Positions 18,931 through 29,437 are shown, numbered from the stretch's first letter. The stretch is 64,000 nt of DNA from Rhodobacteraceae bacterium F11138 (GCA_016521575.1 JAEKDP010000003.1:62001-126000); one strand, 5' to 3'. The notes: generated by a model from the letters alone, not told the origin. Numbers and translations: made by a program.

Positions 18931-19584
18931 TCAGTCTTCGACGTTGATCGCTTCGACTTCGTCGGCGGCGACCTCTTCGGATTCGTCACCGTCTTCGTCG
19001 TCAGCGGCGCGCAGACCCGAGGGGGCCGAGACGTTGGCGATCACAAAGTCGCGGTCGATTGTCGGCTTGGCTCCGGTCGGCAGAGTCACCGACGAAATCG
19101 TCACGCTGTCGCCGATGGCCAGCTCGGACACGTCGATGGTGATGTGATCGGGGATGTCGCCCGCTGTCACGATCAGTTCGACTTCGGGGCGAATCAGGGT
19201 CAGAACGCCGCCTTTCTTCAGGCCGGGCGATACCTCTTCACCTTCCACGACAACCGGAATGAACAGGTTGATCTTGGTGGTGCGGCGCAGGCGCATCAGG
19301 TCCAGGTGCGTCGGCAGATCCTTGACCACGTCGCGCTGTACGTCGCGGCAGATCACGCGCACGTCGTCGTGCCCTTCGACCTTCAGGTTGAACAGGGTCG
19401 ACTTGAACCGACCTTGCTTGAGCTTGGTCAGCAGGGTGTTGAACGGGATGTTGATCGGCAGCGGGTCAGTGTCGCCACCAAAAACGATTCCGGGAACCTT
19501 GCCATCGCGGCGTGCCTGACGAGCGGCGCCCTTGCCTGTCCCCGTCCGTTCCTCGGCGTGAAGATCTGGGATCTCTCCGGCCAT
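18931..19584 (-). CDS. rplY: 50S ribosomal protein L25/Ctc
   Basis: Binds 5S rRNA. 217-aa long form: an L25 domain (about 1-95, with [20 protein letters not shown]), a TL5/CTC beta domain (about 100-190), and an acidic tail ([21 protein letters not shown]). The start is the ATG at 19584 with GGAGAAAG seven bases upstream; the open frame continues upstream without a good start. It is divergent from serB across a 226-base gap. Its own terminator separates it from pth. Confidence 0.95.
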   Translation of the reverse strand: MAGEIPDLHAEERTGTGKGAARQARRDGKVPGIVFGGDTDPLPINIPFNTLLTKLKQGRFKSTLFNLKVEGHDDVRVICRDVQRDVVKDLPTHLDLMRLRRTTKINLFIPVVVEGEEVSPGLKKGGVLTLIRPEVELIVTAGDIPDHITIDVSELAIGDSVTISSVTLPTGAKPTIDRDFVIANVSAPSGLRAADDEDGDESEEVAADEVEAINVED

Positions 19585-19810
19585 TTTCTTTCTCCAAATG
19601 TTAGGGCAGGGATCCTCCAAGGCTGTATCCCTGCGTGAAGTCGCGCGTATAGACTCGAATCGCTGACTTGGAAAGCGAAAACAGGACGTCCATGCCATCC
19701 GGTCCGCCCATCCGGCAACAGCCTGACCCGGCCGCGTGCCGGGTTTCGCAGCAGGACGATCGCGGCTATAGCGCATCCTGAGATTTCAGTGACCCTATCG
19801 GATATTGCCC

Positions 19811-20689
19811 ATGCACATAGCGACCCTTCTGAGCAACCCGGATGCGCCGGGTCTGGACCCCGCGCTGGCTGATTCGCTGCGCAATGCCTGGGGCGGTGGC
19901 GACGTGCAGTGGCTGGCGCCTGACGAAGCCGCCGAATTCGTGCTGCCCACGCCACCTGAAAACCTGTGGCAGGTTTGGGACGAGGTACAGACGCTGGGCG
20001 TCGATCTGGTGGTTCAGCCTGCAAAGGGGCGGCGCAAGGCGATGTTGCTGGCGGATATGGACAGCACGATGATTCGCCAGGAATGTATAGACGAGCTGGC
20101 CGATGCGGCGGGTGTGGGTGCGCGTGTCAGCGAGATTACCGCGCGGGCGATGAACGGAGAACTGGATTTCGAAGGCGCGCTGACCGAACGGGTCGGGCTG
20201 CTGGCCGGGCTGGACGCCTCTGTGATCGACCGGGTGCTGGCCGAACGCATCACCCTGATGCCGGGCGGGCGTGAATTGCTGGCCACGATGAAGGCCAACG
20301 GGGGGTATGCGGCGCTGGTTTCGGGCGGGTTCACGGCCTTTACCGCTTCGGTTGCCGCTCAGCTGGGGTTCGATGAGAATCGCGCCAACACCCTGTTGAT
20401 CGAAGACGGGAAACTGACCGGACAGGTGGCACGTCCGATCCTGGGCCGTCAGGCCAAGATCGAGGCGCTGGACCAGATCACGGCGCGGCTGGGACTAACC
20501 GACAGCCAGGTGATCGCGGTTGGCGACGGGGCCAACGATCTGGGGATGCTGGGACGGGCGGGAACTGGCGTGGCGCTGCACGCCAAGCCCGCGGTCGCGG
20601 CGCAATGCGATGTCAGGATCAACCACGGCGATCTTACGGCATTGCTGTATCTGCAAGGCTATGAGCGGGACCAATTCGTCACGCATTGA
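19811..20689 (+). CDS. serB: Phosphoserine phosphatase
   Basis: Last step of serine synthesis, HAD superfamily. 292 aa; the nucleophile is D82 in ADMDSTMI, motif II is SGGFTAF near 175, motif III includes GRQAKIEAL near 214-222, and GDGANDLGML (about 237-246) is the metal site. The N-terminal 75 residues form the usual regulatory-type extension. The ATG at 19811 is preferred over an in-frame TTG two codons earlier. It converges with the asparaginase gene, the ends overlapping by 11 bases. Confidence 0.96.
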   Translation: MHIATLLSNPDAPGLDPALADSLRNAWGGGDVQWLAPDEAAEFVLPTPPENLWQVWDEVQTLGVDLVVQPAKGRRKAMLLADMDSTMIRQECIDELADAAGVGARVSEITARAMNGELDFEGALTERVGLLAGLDASVIDRVLAERITLMPGGRELLATMKANGGYAALVSGGFTAFTASVAAQLGFDENRANTLLIEDGKLTGQVARPILGRQAKIEALDQITARLGLTDSQVIAVGDGANDLGMLGRAGTGVALHAKPAVAAQCDVRINHGDLTALLYLQGYERDQFVTH

Positions 20690-21701
20690 ACCCGGATGCA
20701 GGGCCTTGCATCAGCCCTGCGGCTGGTTTGATCTCGCCCGCATGCAGGCCCCGGCGGCTGAGAACGGGCGCATTCATGAATTTGCGGGTGGCGGGATTGT
20801 CTGCGTCCAGTACTCCAAGCCCGGTCAGGATCGTGGCAATGGCGCATTCCGCCGCCCGTGTCGTGCCGTCGGCGATCTTCAGCGCCACGCCCAGACGTTT
20901 TTCCGGGACGATGGCGATGAACACGCCCTCGGCTCCGGTCTTGATTGCAACCCGTCCGCGCATCGCCCGCATCAGTTCGGTGCAGGCGCGGCCTTCGCCG
21001 GCGACCAGTTCGGGATGCTGCATCATTGCCTGGGTCAACCGGGTCGCCGCCATGCTCTGACGATCCGAACGGTCGCTGGCCGTCGCGAAAAAGGCCATCG
21101 CGCGGGCCAGCCCGTGCACGGTGGTGGCGAAATTGGGGGCCGAACAGCCATCGATGCCGAACCCGGGGCTGGATTGTCCGGTGCTGTCTTCAAACGCGGC
21201 CAATGCCGCCTGCTGCACCGGATGATCGACTTCGGTGTATTCCGGTCCCGCGCCCATATGCGCGCAAAGCGTCAAAAAGCCCGAATGCTTGCCCGAACAA
21301 TTGTTGTGAATCTGGCAAGGCGAATCCCCCGCCCGGATCAGGGCGTCCCGTGCCGGAATATCGGCGGGTTCCTGGGGACCGCAGCGGAACGCGGTCTCGT
21401 CCAGATCCAGCTGCGTCAACCAGCTGCGCACCCGATCTGTATGGATTGCGGCCCCGTTGTGCGACGCGCAGGCCAGGGCCAGATGTTCGCTGTTCAGTCC
21501 GAACTTGTCCGCCGCACCCGAGGTCAGAAGCGGCAAGGCCTGAAGCATCTTGCACGAAGACCGCGGATAGATCACGGCATCGGGATCGCCCCAGGCCTGC
21601 ACGATCTGCCCGCTGTCGTCACAGATCACGGCATGCCCCAGATGCACGCTTTCCAGTATCTGGCCGCGCCAGAGTTCGCTCATGGGGACGGGTCGGGTCA
21701 T
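20679..21701 (-). CDS. Asparaginase II family protein
   Basis: 340-aa protein of the Asparaginase_II family (PF06089 type), expected to release ammonia from asparagine; it is unrelated to the E. coli AnsB fold. Features seen are YPRSSCKMLQALPLL near 45-60, CASHNG near 80-85, NNCSGKHSGFL near 133 and GIDGCSAPNFA near 188, all family hallmarks. Start ATG at 21701 (MTRPVPMSEL). No signal peptide, so cytosolic. Divergent from the IalB-type gene. Confidence 0.88.
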   Translation of the reverse strand: MTRPVPMSELWRGQILESVHLGHAVICDDSGQIVQAWGDPDAVIYPRSSCKMLQALPLLTSGAADKFGLNSEHLALACASHNGAAIHTDRVRSWLTQLDLDETAFRCGPQEPADIPARDALIRAGDSPCQIHNNCSGKHSGFLTLCAHMGAGPEYTEVDHPVQQAALAAFEDSTGQSSPGFGIDGCSAPNFATTVHGLARAMAFFATASDRSDRQSMAATRLTQAMMQHPELVAGEGRACTELMRAMRGRVAIKTGAEGVFIAIVPEKRLGVALKIADGTTRAAECAIATILTGLGVLDADNPATRKFMNAPVLSRRGLHAGEIKPAAGLMQGPASGFNA

Positions 21702-21870
21702 TTCGGGCCTCACAACTTGGCGAAATCCTGCCAATCGGTCTTTCGCAGGTGGCGCAATTTACGATAGAGTGTATGCGTCGGCAAGCAGAGGGATGCGGTC
21801 AGATGGTTTGTCCGAAACCGCAAGGCATCCCGGCAGTTATTGAGGTCAAGGACAGTCTGGAGGCTGGACA

Positions 21871-22401
21871 ATGGGAATGAATTTTGCCCGCGCGGTTGCG
21901 GGGTTGTGCCTGGTCGGTCTGGCCAGCGCGGGACATGCACAGGATCAGAGCACGAACCGGGTCGCGGCCAAAACCGATTGGAGCGTGTTCGTCGAGGACG
22001 ACCCCAAGGAATGCTGGAGCGTTTCTGCCCCCAAGGAAACCGTGAACACCCGTGACGGCCGCGTGGTGGCCGTGCGGCGCAGCGATATTCTGCTGTTTGT
22101 GTTTCACAGACCCGCGGCGGGTGTGAAAGGGCAGGTGACATTCACCGGCGGCTACCCGTTCGCGCCGGGTTCGACGGTCAACATGGACATTTCGGGAAAC
22201 CAGTTCGAACTGTTCTCTGAAGGGGAATGGGCGTGGCCGGCAACCGCTGCGGATGATGCCAAGATCATCACCGCAATGAAACGCGGGGCCAAGGCGACGA
22301 TCACCGCCCGGTCCTCGCGCGGGACGCAGACCAAGGACACCTTTTCCCTGCTTGGTTTCACGGCCGCTGTCGAAGATGCGGAGAAACGCTGCGGCGGCTG
22401 A
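21871..22401 (+). CDS. Invasion-associated locus B (IalB) family secreted protein
   Basis: 176-aa protein with a signal peptide (cleavage probably after GHA, residue ~23). The mature part (KTDWSVFVEDDPKECWSVSAPKE..., RRSDILLFVFHRPA, FELFSEGEWAWPA, SRGTQTKDTFSLLGF) matches the IalB family, common in alphaproteobacteria including non-pathogens. Two conserved Cys (one in KECWS, one in KRCGG at the end) probably form a disulfide. The name comes from Bartonella; no invasion role is implied here. Confidence 0.85.
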   Translation: MGMNFARAVAGLCLVGLASAGHAQDQSTNRVAAKTDWSVFVEDDPKECWSVSAPKETVNTRDGRVVAVRRSDILLFVFHRPAAGVKGQVTFTGGYPFAPGSTVNMDISGNQFELFSEGEWAWPATAADDAKIITAMKRGAKATITARSSRGTQTKDTFSLLGFTAAVEDAEKRCGG

Positions 22402-22475
22402 TCTGCGCGGATGGATGACCCCGATCCGGCCCTTCCGGTCTGGCCCTCCCGCGTCAGCGGTGGGGCCGAATTGTT

Positions 22476-22503
22476 TTGAAAATGCGCAAACTTCCTGTAT
22501 AGG
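22476..22503 (+). promoter_or_regulatory. Predicted sigma70-type promoter of rlmN
   Basis: TTGAAA (22476-22481), a 16-base spacer and TATAGG (22498-22503), about 35 bases before the rlmN ATG. Confidence 0.6.
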
Positions 22504-22537
22504 GCCTGTTTGCCGCCCTTAACCTGAAGGTACCGCC

Positions 22538-23713
<1,176 letters not shown>

Positions 23714-23716
23714 CCC

Positions 23717-24478
23717 ATGGCCCGCAGGCGGGATCTGCTGATCGTTCTGGCTGCGGTCGGTGCGGCGGTGGCGCTGCCGCCGTTTCTGCGACGCCGGGGC
23801 CGTGATCTTGACCTTGAACCCATTCCCGGGCTGCCCGGGTTCCGCCGGCTTCGAACCGGATCTGTATCGGGGGGAACCGGCGGCAATTTCATCCTGACCG
23901 GACTGACCCCCGCCGATCCGCAGCAGGCGGAATTGCGCCAGCAGGCCGCTGCCAACCCATGCCGGGCCGCGTTCGGGTCCCGGGGCTGGCCGGGTGGCAC
24001 GGTGCCGGTTGCGGTGTTCACCGACTACAACTGCCCCTATTGTCCGGTGCTCAGTCGCCTGGTTCTGGATCTGATCGCCAGCGATGCGCCAATCGCGGTG
24101 CGTTGGCACGACCTGCCGATCCTTGGCCCGCGTTCCCGCGCCGCCGCGCGTGCCGCCGTGGCGGCAAGATCGCAAGACCGATATCTACCGGTGCATGAAT
24201 ATCTGATGCACAGCGTCCTGCGTCCGGGCCCGCATGCCCTGCGGCAGCTGGCGGCAGAGTTCGGCATGGACCCGGATCGCTTCCTTCGCGACGTCGCCAG
24301 TCAAGCCACCACCGACCGGTTGCAACGTTCGGCGGCGACCGCTGCGGTGTTCGGCATCGTCGGCACGCCTTCGCTGTTGGTCGGGCGTACGCTGGTGCTG
24401 GGCGAAATCAGCCGCGAGACCCTGTTGCGCCTGATCGATCTGGAACTGGCAACACCGTTTCCGGGCTGCCCGGACTGA
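23717..24478 (+). CDS. DsbA-family thiol oxidoreductase, membrane-anchored or exported
   Basis: 253-aa thioredoxin-fold protein. The N-terminus has a hydrophobic stretch (about 7-24) after three arginines, serving as a signal or anchor, so the domain should be periplasmic. The active site is CPYC (C106, C109), with the cis-Pro loop in GTPSLLVG near residue 215; the helical insert between them is DsbA-like. Likely a disulfide exchange factor for envelope proteins. It begins 3 bases after rlmN. Confidence 0.85.
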   Translation: MARRRDLLIVLAAVGAAVALPPFLRRRGRDLDLEPIPGLPGFRRLRTGSVSGGTGGNFILTGLTPADPQQAELRQQAAANPCRAAFGSRGWPGGTVPVAVFTDYNCPYCPVLSRLVLDLIASDAPIAVRWHDLPILGPRSRAAARAAVAARSQDRYLPVHEYLMHSVLRPGPHALRQLAAEFGMDPDRFLRDVASQATTDRLQRSAATAAVFGIVGTPSLLVGRTLVLGEISRETLLRLIDLELATPFPGCPD

Positions 24479-24494
24479 TCGCTCAGCGTCCGGG
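24469..24494. terminator. Palindrome spanning the stop codons of two convergent genes
   Basis: CCCGGAC (24469-24475) and GTCCGGG (24488-24494) can form a 7-bp stem over both stop codons of the DsbA-like gene and the LOG gene. It may be a two-way terminator, though neither side has a T-run. Confidence 0.3.
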
Positions 24495-25325
24495 GATGCT
24501 GTCGCGCGGCGGGGCGGGCTCGAATGTGTCGATGATCTGCACCGCCTCTTCGGCGGTATCGACAAAGCGGAACAGGTCCAGATCGTCGTCCGAGATGGTC
24601 CCGGCATCGGCCAGCGCCTGCCAGTTCACCACCTTTTCCCAGAACGCGCGCCCGAACAGCAGGAAGGGCACCCGGTCCATGCGGCCGGTTTGTATCAGGG
24701 TCAGCGATTCGAACATCTCATCCAGCGTGCCGAACCCGCCGGGGAACACGCAGATCGCCCTTGCGCGCATCAGGAAATGCATCTTGCGAATGGCGAAGTA
24801 GTGGAAATTGAAGCTGAAATCAGGCGTCACATAGGGGTTGGGCGCCTGTTCATGGGGCAATACGATATTCAGCCCGATCGACACGCCGCCCGCTTCCTGC
24901 GCGCCCCGGTTCCCGGCCTCCATCACGCCGGGGCCGCCGCCGGTCACAATGACATTTTCGCGGCTGCCGCTCTGCATCGAGGTGACGGTCATCAGCCGGG
25001 CAAATTCGCGCGCGACATCGTAGAAATGGGACAACTCGGCCAAGGTTTCAGTGCGGGCCTTGTCCTTGTGGGCCGGTTCCGGAATGCGCGCCCCGCCGAA
25101 CAGCACGATGGTGCTTTCGATCCGGTGTTCATCCAGAATCATCTGCGGCTTGAGCAGCTCCAGTTGCAGGCGCACGGGCCGCAGTTCGTCCCGGCACAGG
25201 AAATCATCATCCGCAAAGGCCAGCCGGTAGGCGGGCGAACGGGTTTGCGGCGTGTCCGGGACGTGTTCGACTGTGTTGAGATCAAGATGCGCGTCGCGGA
25301 ACGGGCTGGGGCGGTCTTCTTTCAT
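24483..25325 (-). CDS. LOG-family Rossmann-fold protein (TIGR00730 type)
   Basis: 280-aa protein with the LOG signatures GGGPGVMEAGNRGA (near 130) and PGGFGTLDE (near 194), which in characterised members bind the phosphoribosyl part of cytokinin nucleotides or other nucleotides. The N-terminal 90 residues before the core are typical of the longer bacterial type. Often called lysine decarboxylase-like, but no decarboxylase activity should be assumed. It is divergent from the threonine-dehydratase-like gene. Confidence 0.88.
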   Translation of the reverse strand: MKEDRPSPFRDAHLDLNTVEHVPDTPQTRSPAYRLAFADDDFLCRDELRPVRLQLELLKPQMILDEHRIESTIVLFGGARIPEPAHKDKARTETLAELSHFYDVAREFARLMTVTSMQSGSRENVIVTGGGPGVMEAGNRGAQEAGGVSIGLNIVLPHEQAPNPYVTPDFSFNFHYFAIRKMHFLMRARAICVFPGGFGTLDEMFESLTLIQTGRMDRVPFLLFGRAFWEKVVNWQALADAGTISDDDLDLFRFVDTAEEAVQIIDTFEPAPPRDSIPGR

Positions 25326-25398
25326 GGACGGGAGTTCCCTGCTTGCAAGTCACTTTCAGCCCTATAGGGTTCGCACCGACAAGACCAGTGAGGGAAGC

Positions 25399-26325
25399 AT
25401 GGCAGAGAATTGGAAATCCGGGATCAATGTCGCCGCGGACAGGATTGCCGGGCGTGTGGTGCGCACTCCGGTGCTGACCTCGACCGCCCTGATGCCCGGC
25501 CGTGAAGTCGCGCTGAAGCTGGAGCAGATGCAGCATACCGGCAGTTTCAAGGCCCGGGGCGCGTTCAACACGATGCTGGGCGCGCCGGTGCCTTCGGCCG
25601 GGCTGGTTGCGGCCAGCGGCGGCAATCATGGTGCGGCCGTCGCCCATGCGGCGCGCGCGCTTGGCCATCGCGCGCATATCTTTGTGCCTGAAATGGCCGG
25701 ACCGGCGAAGATCGCGCTTATCCGCGAAACCGGCGCGGATCTGACCGTGGTGCCGGGGGAATATGCCAATGCGATGCAGATGGCGCAGGACTACGAAACC
25801 CGAAGCGGCGCGATGCAGGTCCATGCCTATGATACCCCCCTGACGGTTGCGGGGCAGGGCACATGCCTGCGTGAATGGGAAGACCAGGGGTTGCAGGCGG
25901 ATACGGTGTTGATTGCTGTCGGCGGCGGCGGGCTGATCGCCGGGGCGCTGGGATGGCTCGGCGGTGCGCGCCGGGTCGTGGCGGTGGAACCGGAAACCTC
26001 TTGCGCGCTGAATGCGGCGATCGCGGCAGGCCATCCTGTGGACGTCGAGGTTTCGGGCGTGGCTGCCAACGCACTGGGGGCGCGGCGGATCGGCCAGATC
26101 TGTTTCGATCTGGCCCGGACCCACGACGTACGATCCGTTCTGGTCGAAGATACGGCAATCCTGGCCGCGCAACGCGCCCTGTGGCAGGCGCATCGGCAAT
26201 TGGTGGAACCCGCCGGAGCGACCGCGCTGGCCGCTTTGCTGTCCGGGGTCTACGTTCCCGAACCCGACGAGCGGGTCGCCGTTCTGGTCTGTGGCGGCAA
26301 TGTCGCGCCGGATCCGTTCCCCTGA
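25399..26325 (+). CDS. Serine/threonine dehydratase-like PLP enzyme
   Basis: 308-aa fold-type II PLP enzyme. The PLP lysine is K51 in TGSFKARGAFN, the cofactor phosphate loops are SGGNHG near 76 and GGGGL near 178, and the chain ends after SVLVCGGN-like VAVLVCGGNV. It has no C-terminal ACT domain, so it is like catabolic or promiscuous threonine/serine dehydratases rather than IlvA. Exact substrate cannot be told. The ATG at 25399 follows AGGGA. Confidence 0.88.
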   Translation: MAENWKSGINVAADRIAGRVVRTPVLTSTALMPGREVALKLEQMQHTGSFKARGAFNTMLGAPVPSAGLVAASGGNHGAAVAHAARALGHRAHIFVPEMAGPAKIALIRETGADLTVVPGEYANAMQMAQDYETRSGAMQVHAYDTPLTVAGQGTCLREWEDQGLQADTVLIAVGGGGLIAGALGWLGGARRVVAVEPETSCALNAAIAAGHPVDVEVSGVAANALGARRIGQICFDLARTHDVRSVLVEDTAILAAQRALWQAHRQLVEPAGATALAALLSGVYVPEPDERVAVLVCGGNVAPDPFP

Positions 26326-26350
26326 CCGCACCGGGCGGCTGCACTTCGCA

Positions 26351-26379
26351 TTGTCTGTTGCCTCCGCTGCCGGTATAGG
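26351..26379 (+). promoter_or_regulatory. Predicted sigma70-type promoter of dapD
   Basis: TTGTCT (26351-26356), a 17-base spacer and TATAGG (26374-26379), about 33 bases before the dapD ATG. The same TATAGGG box appears upstream of rlmN. Confidence 0.6.
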
Positions 26380-26411
26380 GCGCTAACCATTTACCCCGGG
26401 AGATTACTGCC

Positions 26412-27239
26412 ATGTCCAACGCCCAGCTGGAAACCGCCATCGAAGCCGCCTGGGAGGCGCGCGATACCATCACCCCCCAGACCAGCGGTGAAACCCGCGA
26501 AGCGATCGAAGATACGCTGAACGCGCTGGACAGCGGCGCGCTGCGGGTCGCGGAAAAACAGGCCGATAACAGCTGGCATGTGAACCAATGGGCCAAAAAG
26601 GCTGTGCTACTTGGGTTTCGCATCAAGGACATGGAACAACAGCCCGGTGGTCCGCAGAACGGCGGCTGGTGGGACAAGGTCGACAGCAAATTCGCGGGTT
26701 GGGACGACAACCAGTGGAAATCCGCCGGTTTTCGTGCCGTGCCGAACTGTATCGTGCGCAAATCGGCCTATATCGCGCCGGGCGTGGTGCTGATGCCGTC
26801 TTTTGTCAATCTGGGTGCCTATGTGGACGAGGGCACGATGGTCGACACCTGGGCGACCGTCGGGTCCTGCGCACAGATCGGCAAGAATGTGCACCTGTCC
26901 GGCGGCGTCGGCATTGGTGGCGTTCTGGAACCCATGCAGGCCGGCCCCACCATCATCGAAGACAATTGTTTTATCGGTGCCCGTTCCGAGGTGGTCGAAG
27001 GCTGTATCGTGCGCGAAGGCTCGGTTCTGGGCATGGGCGTTTTCATCGGCCAGTCCACCAAGATCGTCGACCGCGAAACCGGCGAAGTCATGTATGGCGA
27101 GGTGCCCCCCTATTCCGTGGTCGTGGCGGGTTCGATGCCGTCCAAGAACAATATCAGTCTGTATTGTGCCGTGATCGTCAAACGTGTCGACGCCAAGACC
27201 CGGTCCAAGACCGGCATCAACGACTTGCTGCGCGACTGA
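26412..27239 (+). CDS. dapD: Tetrahydrodipicolinate N-succinyltransferase
   Basis: Succinylates tetrahydrodipicolinate in the succinylase branch of lysine/diaminopimelate synthesis. 275 aa; helical N-terminal domain then a left-handed beta helix of hexapeptide repeats from about residue 115 to 240 ([22 protein letters not shown] and following), ending in a short C-terminal domain. GGGAG is about 10 bases before the ATG. dapE, a later enzyme of the branch, lies 2.2 kb downstream on the same strand. Ends in a terminator. Confidence 0.97.
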   Translation: MSNAQLETAIEAAWEARDTITPQTSGETREAIEDTLNALDSGALRVAEKQADNSWHVNQWAKKAVLLGFRIKDMEQQPGGPQNGGWWDKVDSKFAGWDDNQWKSAGFRAVPNCIVRKSAYIAPGVVLMPSFVNLGAYVDEGTMVDTWATVGSCAQIGKNVHLSGGVGIGGVLEPMQAGPTIIEDNCFIGARSEVVEGCIVREGSVLGMGVFIGQSTKIVDRETGEVMYGEVPPYSVVVAGSMPSKNNISLYCAVIVKRVDAKTRSKTGINDLLRD

Positions 27240-27263
27240 ATTCAGCCGTTTTCGGACGACCGG

Positions 27264-27300
27264 GCCCGGCGGCATATCCAGCCGCCGGGCTTTTCTGTTG
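27264..27300 (+). terminator. Intrinsic terminator of dapD
   Basis: A 10-bp stem GCCCGGCGGC/GCCGCCGGGC with an ATATCCA loop, followed by TTTTCTGTTG, 24 bases after the dapD stop. Confidence 0.88.
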
Positions 27301-27309
27301 CGGGCAAGA

Positions 27310-28881
27310 TCAGGATTGCAACAGCAGCCTGGCTTCGTGGGGTTTGAGCGCGGGCCGTGCGGTCGGCCCATAGGTTTGCGGCGCGCCCTGGGCAAGCTCG
27401 GGCATCAGATCAAACAATTCGGCGCGGGTCTGCGCATCGAAAGCGTCCAGTGTTTGGGCCCCGGGATGATAGCTTTCGCTGTCCAGCCCATTGCCGCGAA
27501 TGATCTCATGTCGGTCAAACAGAAGATGCACATAGTGCACCGCGCCGCCGTCCGCGCGCGACCGGATGCGGCAATCGTCGATCAGTGACTTGGCCATGAC
27601 CAGAACTTCGGAGCAGCCAAACAGCAACTCGGCCCGCCAGGACGTCAGCAGCACGCGATGGCAGGGCGACACGGCAATCCGGTCGTGATTGCCCAAACTG
27701 TCCTTGGCGAAAACCACGGGGGCATCCTTGCCCCGGGCGGTACGGTGCGAATGTCCGATCCAGCGCAGCGGCTGATAGCCCCGGTCGCGGGTGCGAATCA
27801 GTGCGCCCGGGACCAAGGTCTCGACCGGGACCGGCCCCTGCGTGGTATCGATCAGGGTTCCGGCCACAAAGCAGGGAACCGTGGTCAGCTTGACGAAGCC
27901 GATGTCGGTATTGCCGTCGGCATCCTCGACGCTATAGGAAAACGTGTTCAGCCCGGCTTCGCCATCGGAAACGATCTGAAACGTTCCATCAGCCGCCAGC
28001 GTGATGGATTCCCCCGTGGGCAGGGTGACGGTATCGCCCGCGCTGACGGGTTGACCGTTGATATGGGTGATGGTCAGCGACCCGCCCGCGGTCGTGGTGT
28101 CATTGTCCCGCACGTCTATTTCTTCGGGGGCTGTTCCGTGGACGGTAATCGCATCATCGCCGGCAACCAGCGCGGTCTGCACCGATTCCCCGGCGATCAG
28201 AAGATTGCTGTCATAGGCGCTGTCGCCACCGTCCGCGATTGCGATCTTGATGCTGTTGGGCACGCCCGGCTGTACAGGAGCCTTCAATGTCAGCGTCGCG
28301 GTGAATCCGTCCATTTCCGTATTCGCGATATCGGCATTGGCCGGGTTGTCGACGTACAGGTTCGAATTGGTCTCATCGTTGATGTTGTTGATGGTGATGT
28401 CGCCGTCGCCGACCCTTAGCTCGGCCTTTTCGCCATTCACCCAGACGCCCACCGCATCATTGAAGCCCGAGTTGACGTATTCCAGGTATTCTTCGGACGA
28501 AAACGTAACCTGCATGGTCAGAACCGACCCGTCAGGAATGAAGGTGGATTCGAATACGGCCGCGTCATATGTCGTGGATCCTGCGATTTCTTCCAGATCC
28601 TCGTCGCCCGCCCGACCGTGCGAGGTCGAGGTACTGGAGATCCGGTTGGCATCGCCCGAACTGTTGGTGATATCCCGCGCATTGCCGGTGGACAGGATCA
28701 CGCCGGTGTCGGACGGGGTCAGCATACCGGCCACGGCGTCGCCATCGGAATAGATCCCCGATGCCGAATCCGCCCCGGTATATTCGGCTGTAAGAATCTG
28801 GATGCTGTCGCCGAACATGGCCTCGGCCATCTGGTTTGCAGTGGCGGATGTATCGATCGGCAGTTCGGATGCTGTAGGCAT
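27310..28881 (-). CDS. Secreted choice-of-anchor-L / Hint-domain protein
   Basis: 523-aa acidic protein in three parts: an N-terminal choice-of-anchor-L type domain (about 1-225, with GVILSTGNARDITNSSG and VTFSSEEYLEYVNSGFNDAVGVWVNG); a cadherin-like/VCBS-like domain (about 235-330, GSLTITHINGQPV...); and a C-terminal Hint (hedgehog/intein-type, Hint_2) domain starting at PCFVAGTL with catalytic Cys ~337 and the SPCHRVLL motif. Such proteins are secreted in Rhodobacterales, often by type I systems without an N-terminal signal, and none is seen here. The start at 28881 (MPTASEL) fits relatives; an in-frame start at 28950 has no ribosome binding site. Self-cleavage is inferred. Confidence 0.85.
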   Translation of the reverse strand: MPTASELPIDTSATANQMAEAMFGDSIQILTAEYTGADSASGIYSDGDAVAGMLTPSDTGVILSTGNARDITNSSGDANRISSTSTSHGRAGDEDLEEIAGSTTYDAAVFESTFIPDGSVLTMQVTFSSEEYLEYVNSGFNDAVGVWVNGEKAELRVGDGDITINNINDETNSNLYVDNPANADIANTEMDGFTATLTLKAPVQPGVPNSIKIAIADGGDSAYDSNLLIAGESVQTALVAGDDAITVHGTAPEEIDVRDNDTTTAGGSLTITHINGQPVSAGDTVTLPTGESITLAADGTFQIVSDGEAGLNTFSYSVEDADGNTDIGFVKLTTVPCFVAGTLIDTTQGPVPVETLVPGALIRTRDRGYQPLRWIGHSHRTARGKDAPVVFAKDSLGNHDRIAVSPCHRVLLTSWRAELLFGCSEVLVMAKSLIDDCRIRSRADGGAVHYVHLLFDRHEIIRGNGLDSESYHPGAQTLDAFDAQTRAELFDLMPELAQGAPQTYGPTARPALKPHEARLLLQS

Positions 28882-29066
28882 TGAATATCCGGTTATTGGT
28901 GTCCTGATGTCGTGTGCCTGTATGAACCAAAAGTGTTTATGCTCTCTCATGGCGTGCGGATTAGATTTCTAAGATTTTGCGAAAAACCAATGGTTTGCAG
29001 GCAGCGGTGGTGGCCTGGTGCCCCTTTGTCGGGGGCGGTGCCGCGCCTGTCGCGGGGCCGATGCGC

Positions 29067-29095
29067 TTGACCCTCGGTGCCGGGTCCCGCTATGG
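29067..29095 (+). promoter_or_regulatory. Predicted promoter for the 111-aa gene, leaderless start
   Basis: TTGACC (29067-29072), a 17-base spacer and CTATGG (29090-29095). The ATG at 29102 falls where transcription should begin, and no Shine-Dalgarno is present. Confidence 0.5.
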
Positions 29096-29101
29096 CGCGG
29101 C

Positions 29102-29437
29102 ATGGAAAAAAAGAAACCATCGCGTCAGCAGGTCTATACGTTGATCGTGCAAATCGGACGCAAGGCGGGCGATGGATTGCCCGAGAATGCCACCGGCGCT
29201 GCGCTGATGTGCTTTGCCAGCGGCATAGACGAGGCCGAGGCGGTGCGTGAAACCGTGGCGATCCTGAAACAGGCGGACACCGCTCCGCTGGACGTGATCG
29301 GGCATGGCACCCTTGCCGAACGCCAGGCCGAAGGGCACGAGATCGACCCAGAGGAACGCGCGCTGATGCAGCGGGCCCTGGATGAAAATGCGGTCATCGT
29401 CGCGCAGGTGACCCCGTTCTTTGGCGACGATGCCTGA
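29102..29437 (+). CDS. Conserved-looking 111-aa protein of unknown function
   Basis: Small soluble, acidic protein ([32 protein letters not shown]...). I do not recognise a family. It has no signal peptide, membrane helix or cofactor motif, and only one Cys. The frame is open upstream, but the first ATG with a matching promoter is at 29102, which would make the message leaderless. It lies 28 bases before dapE on the same strand and so may be its operon partner. GC-rich third positions support it as coding. Confidence 0.65.
   Translation: MEKKKPSRQQVYTLIVQIGRKAGDGLPENATGAALMCFASGIDEAEAVRETVAILKQADTAPLDVIGHGTLAERQAEGHEIDPEERALMQRALDENAVIVAQVTPFFGDDA

Noticed and set aside
17483-19147. 554-codon plus-strand frame over pth and rplY
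   Set aside because: Antisense shadow of three well-supported minus-strand genes.
20698-20720. GCAGGGC/GCCCTGC hairpin after serB
   Set aside because: Lies inside the asparaginase coding end and lacks a T-run; too weak to call a terminator.
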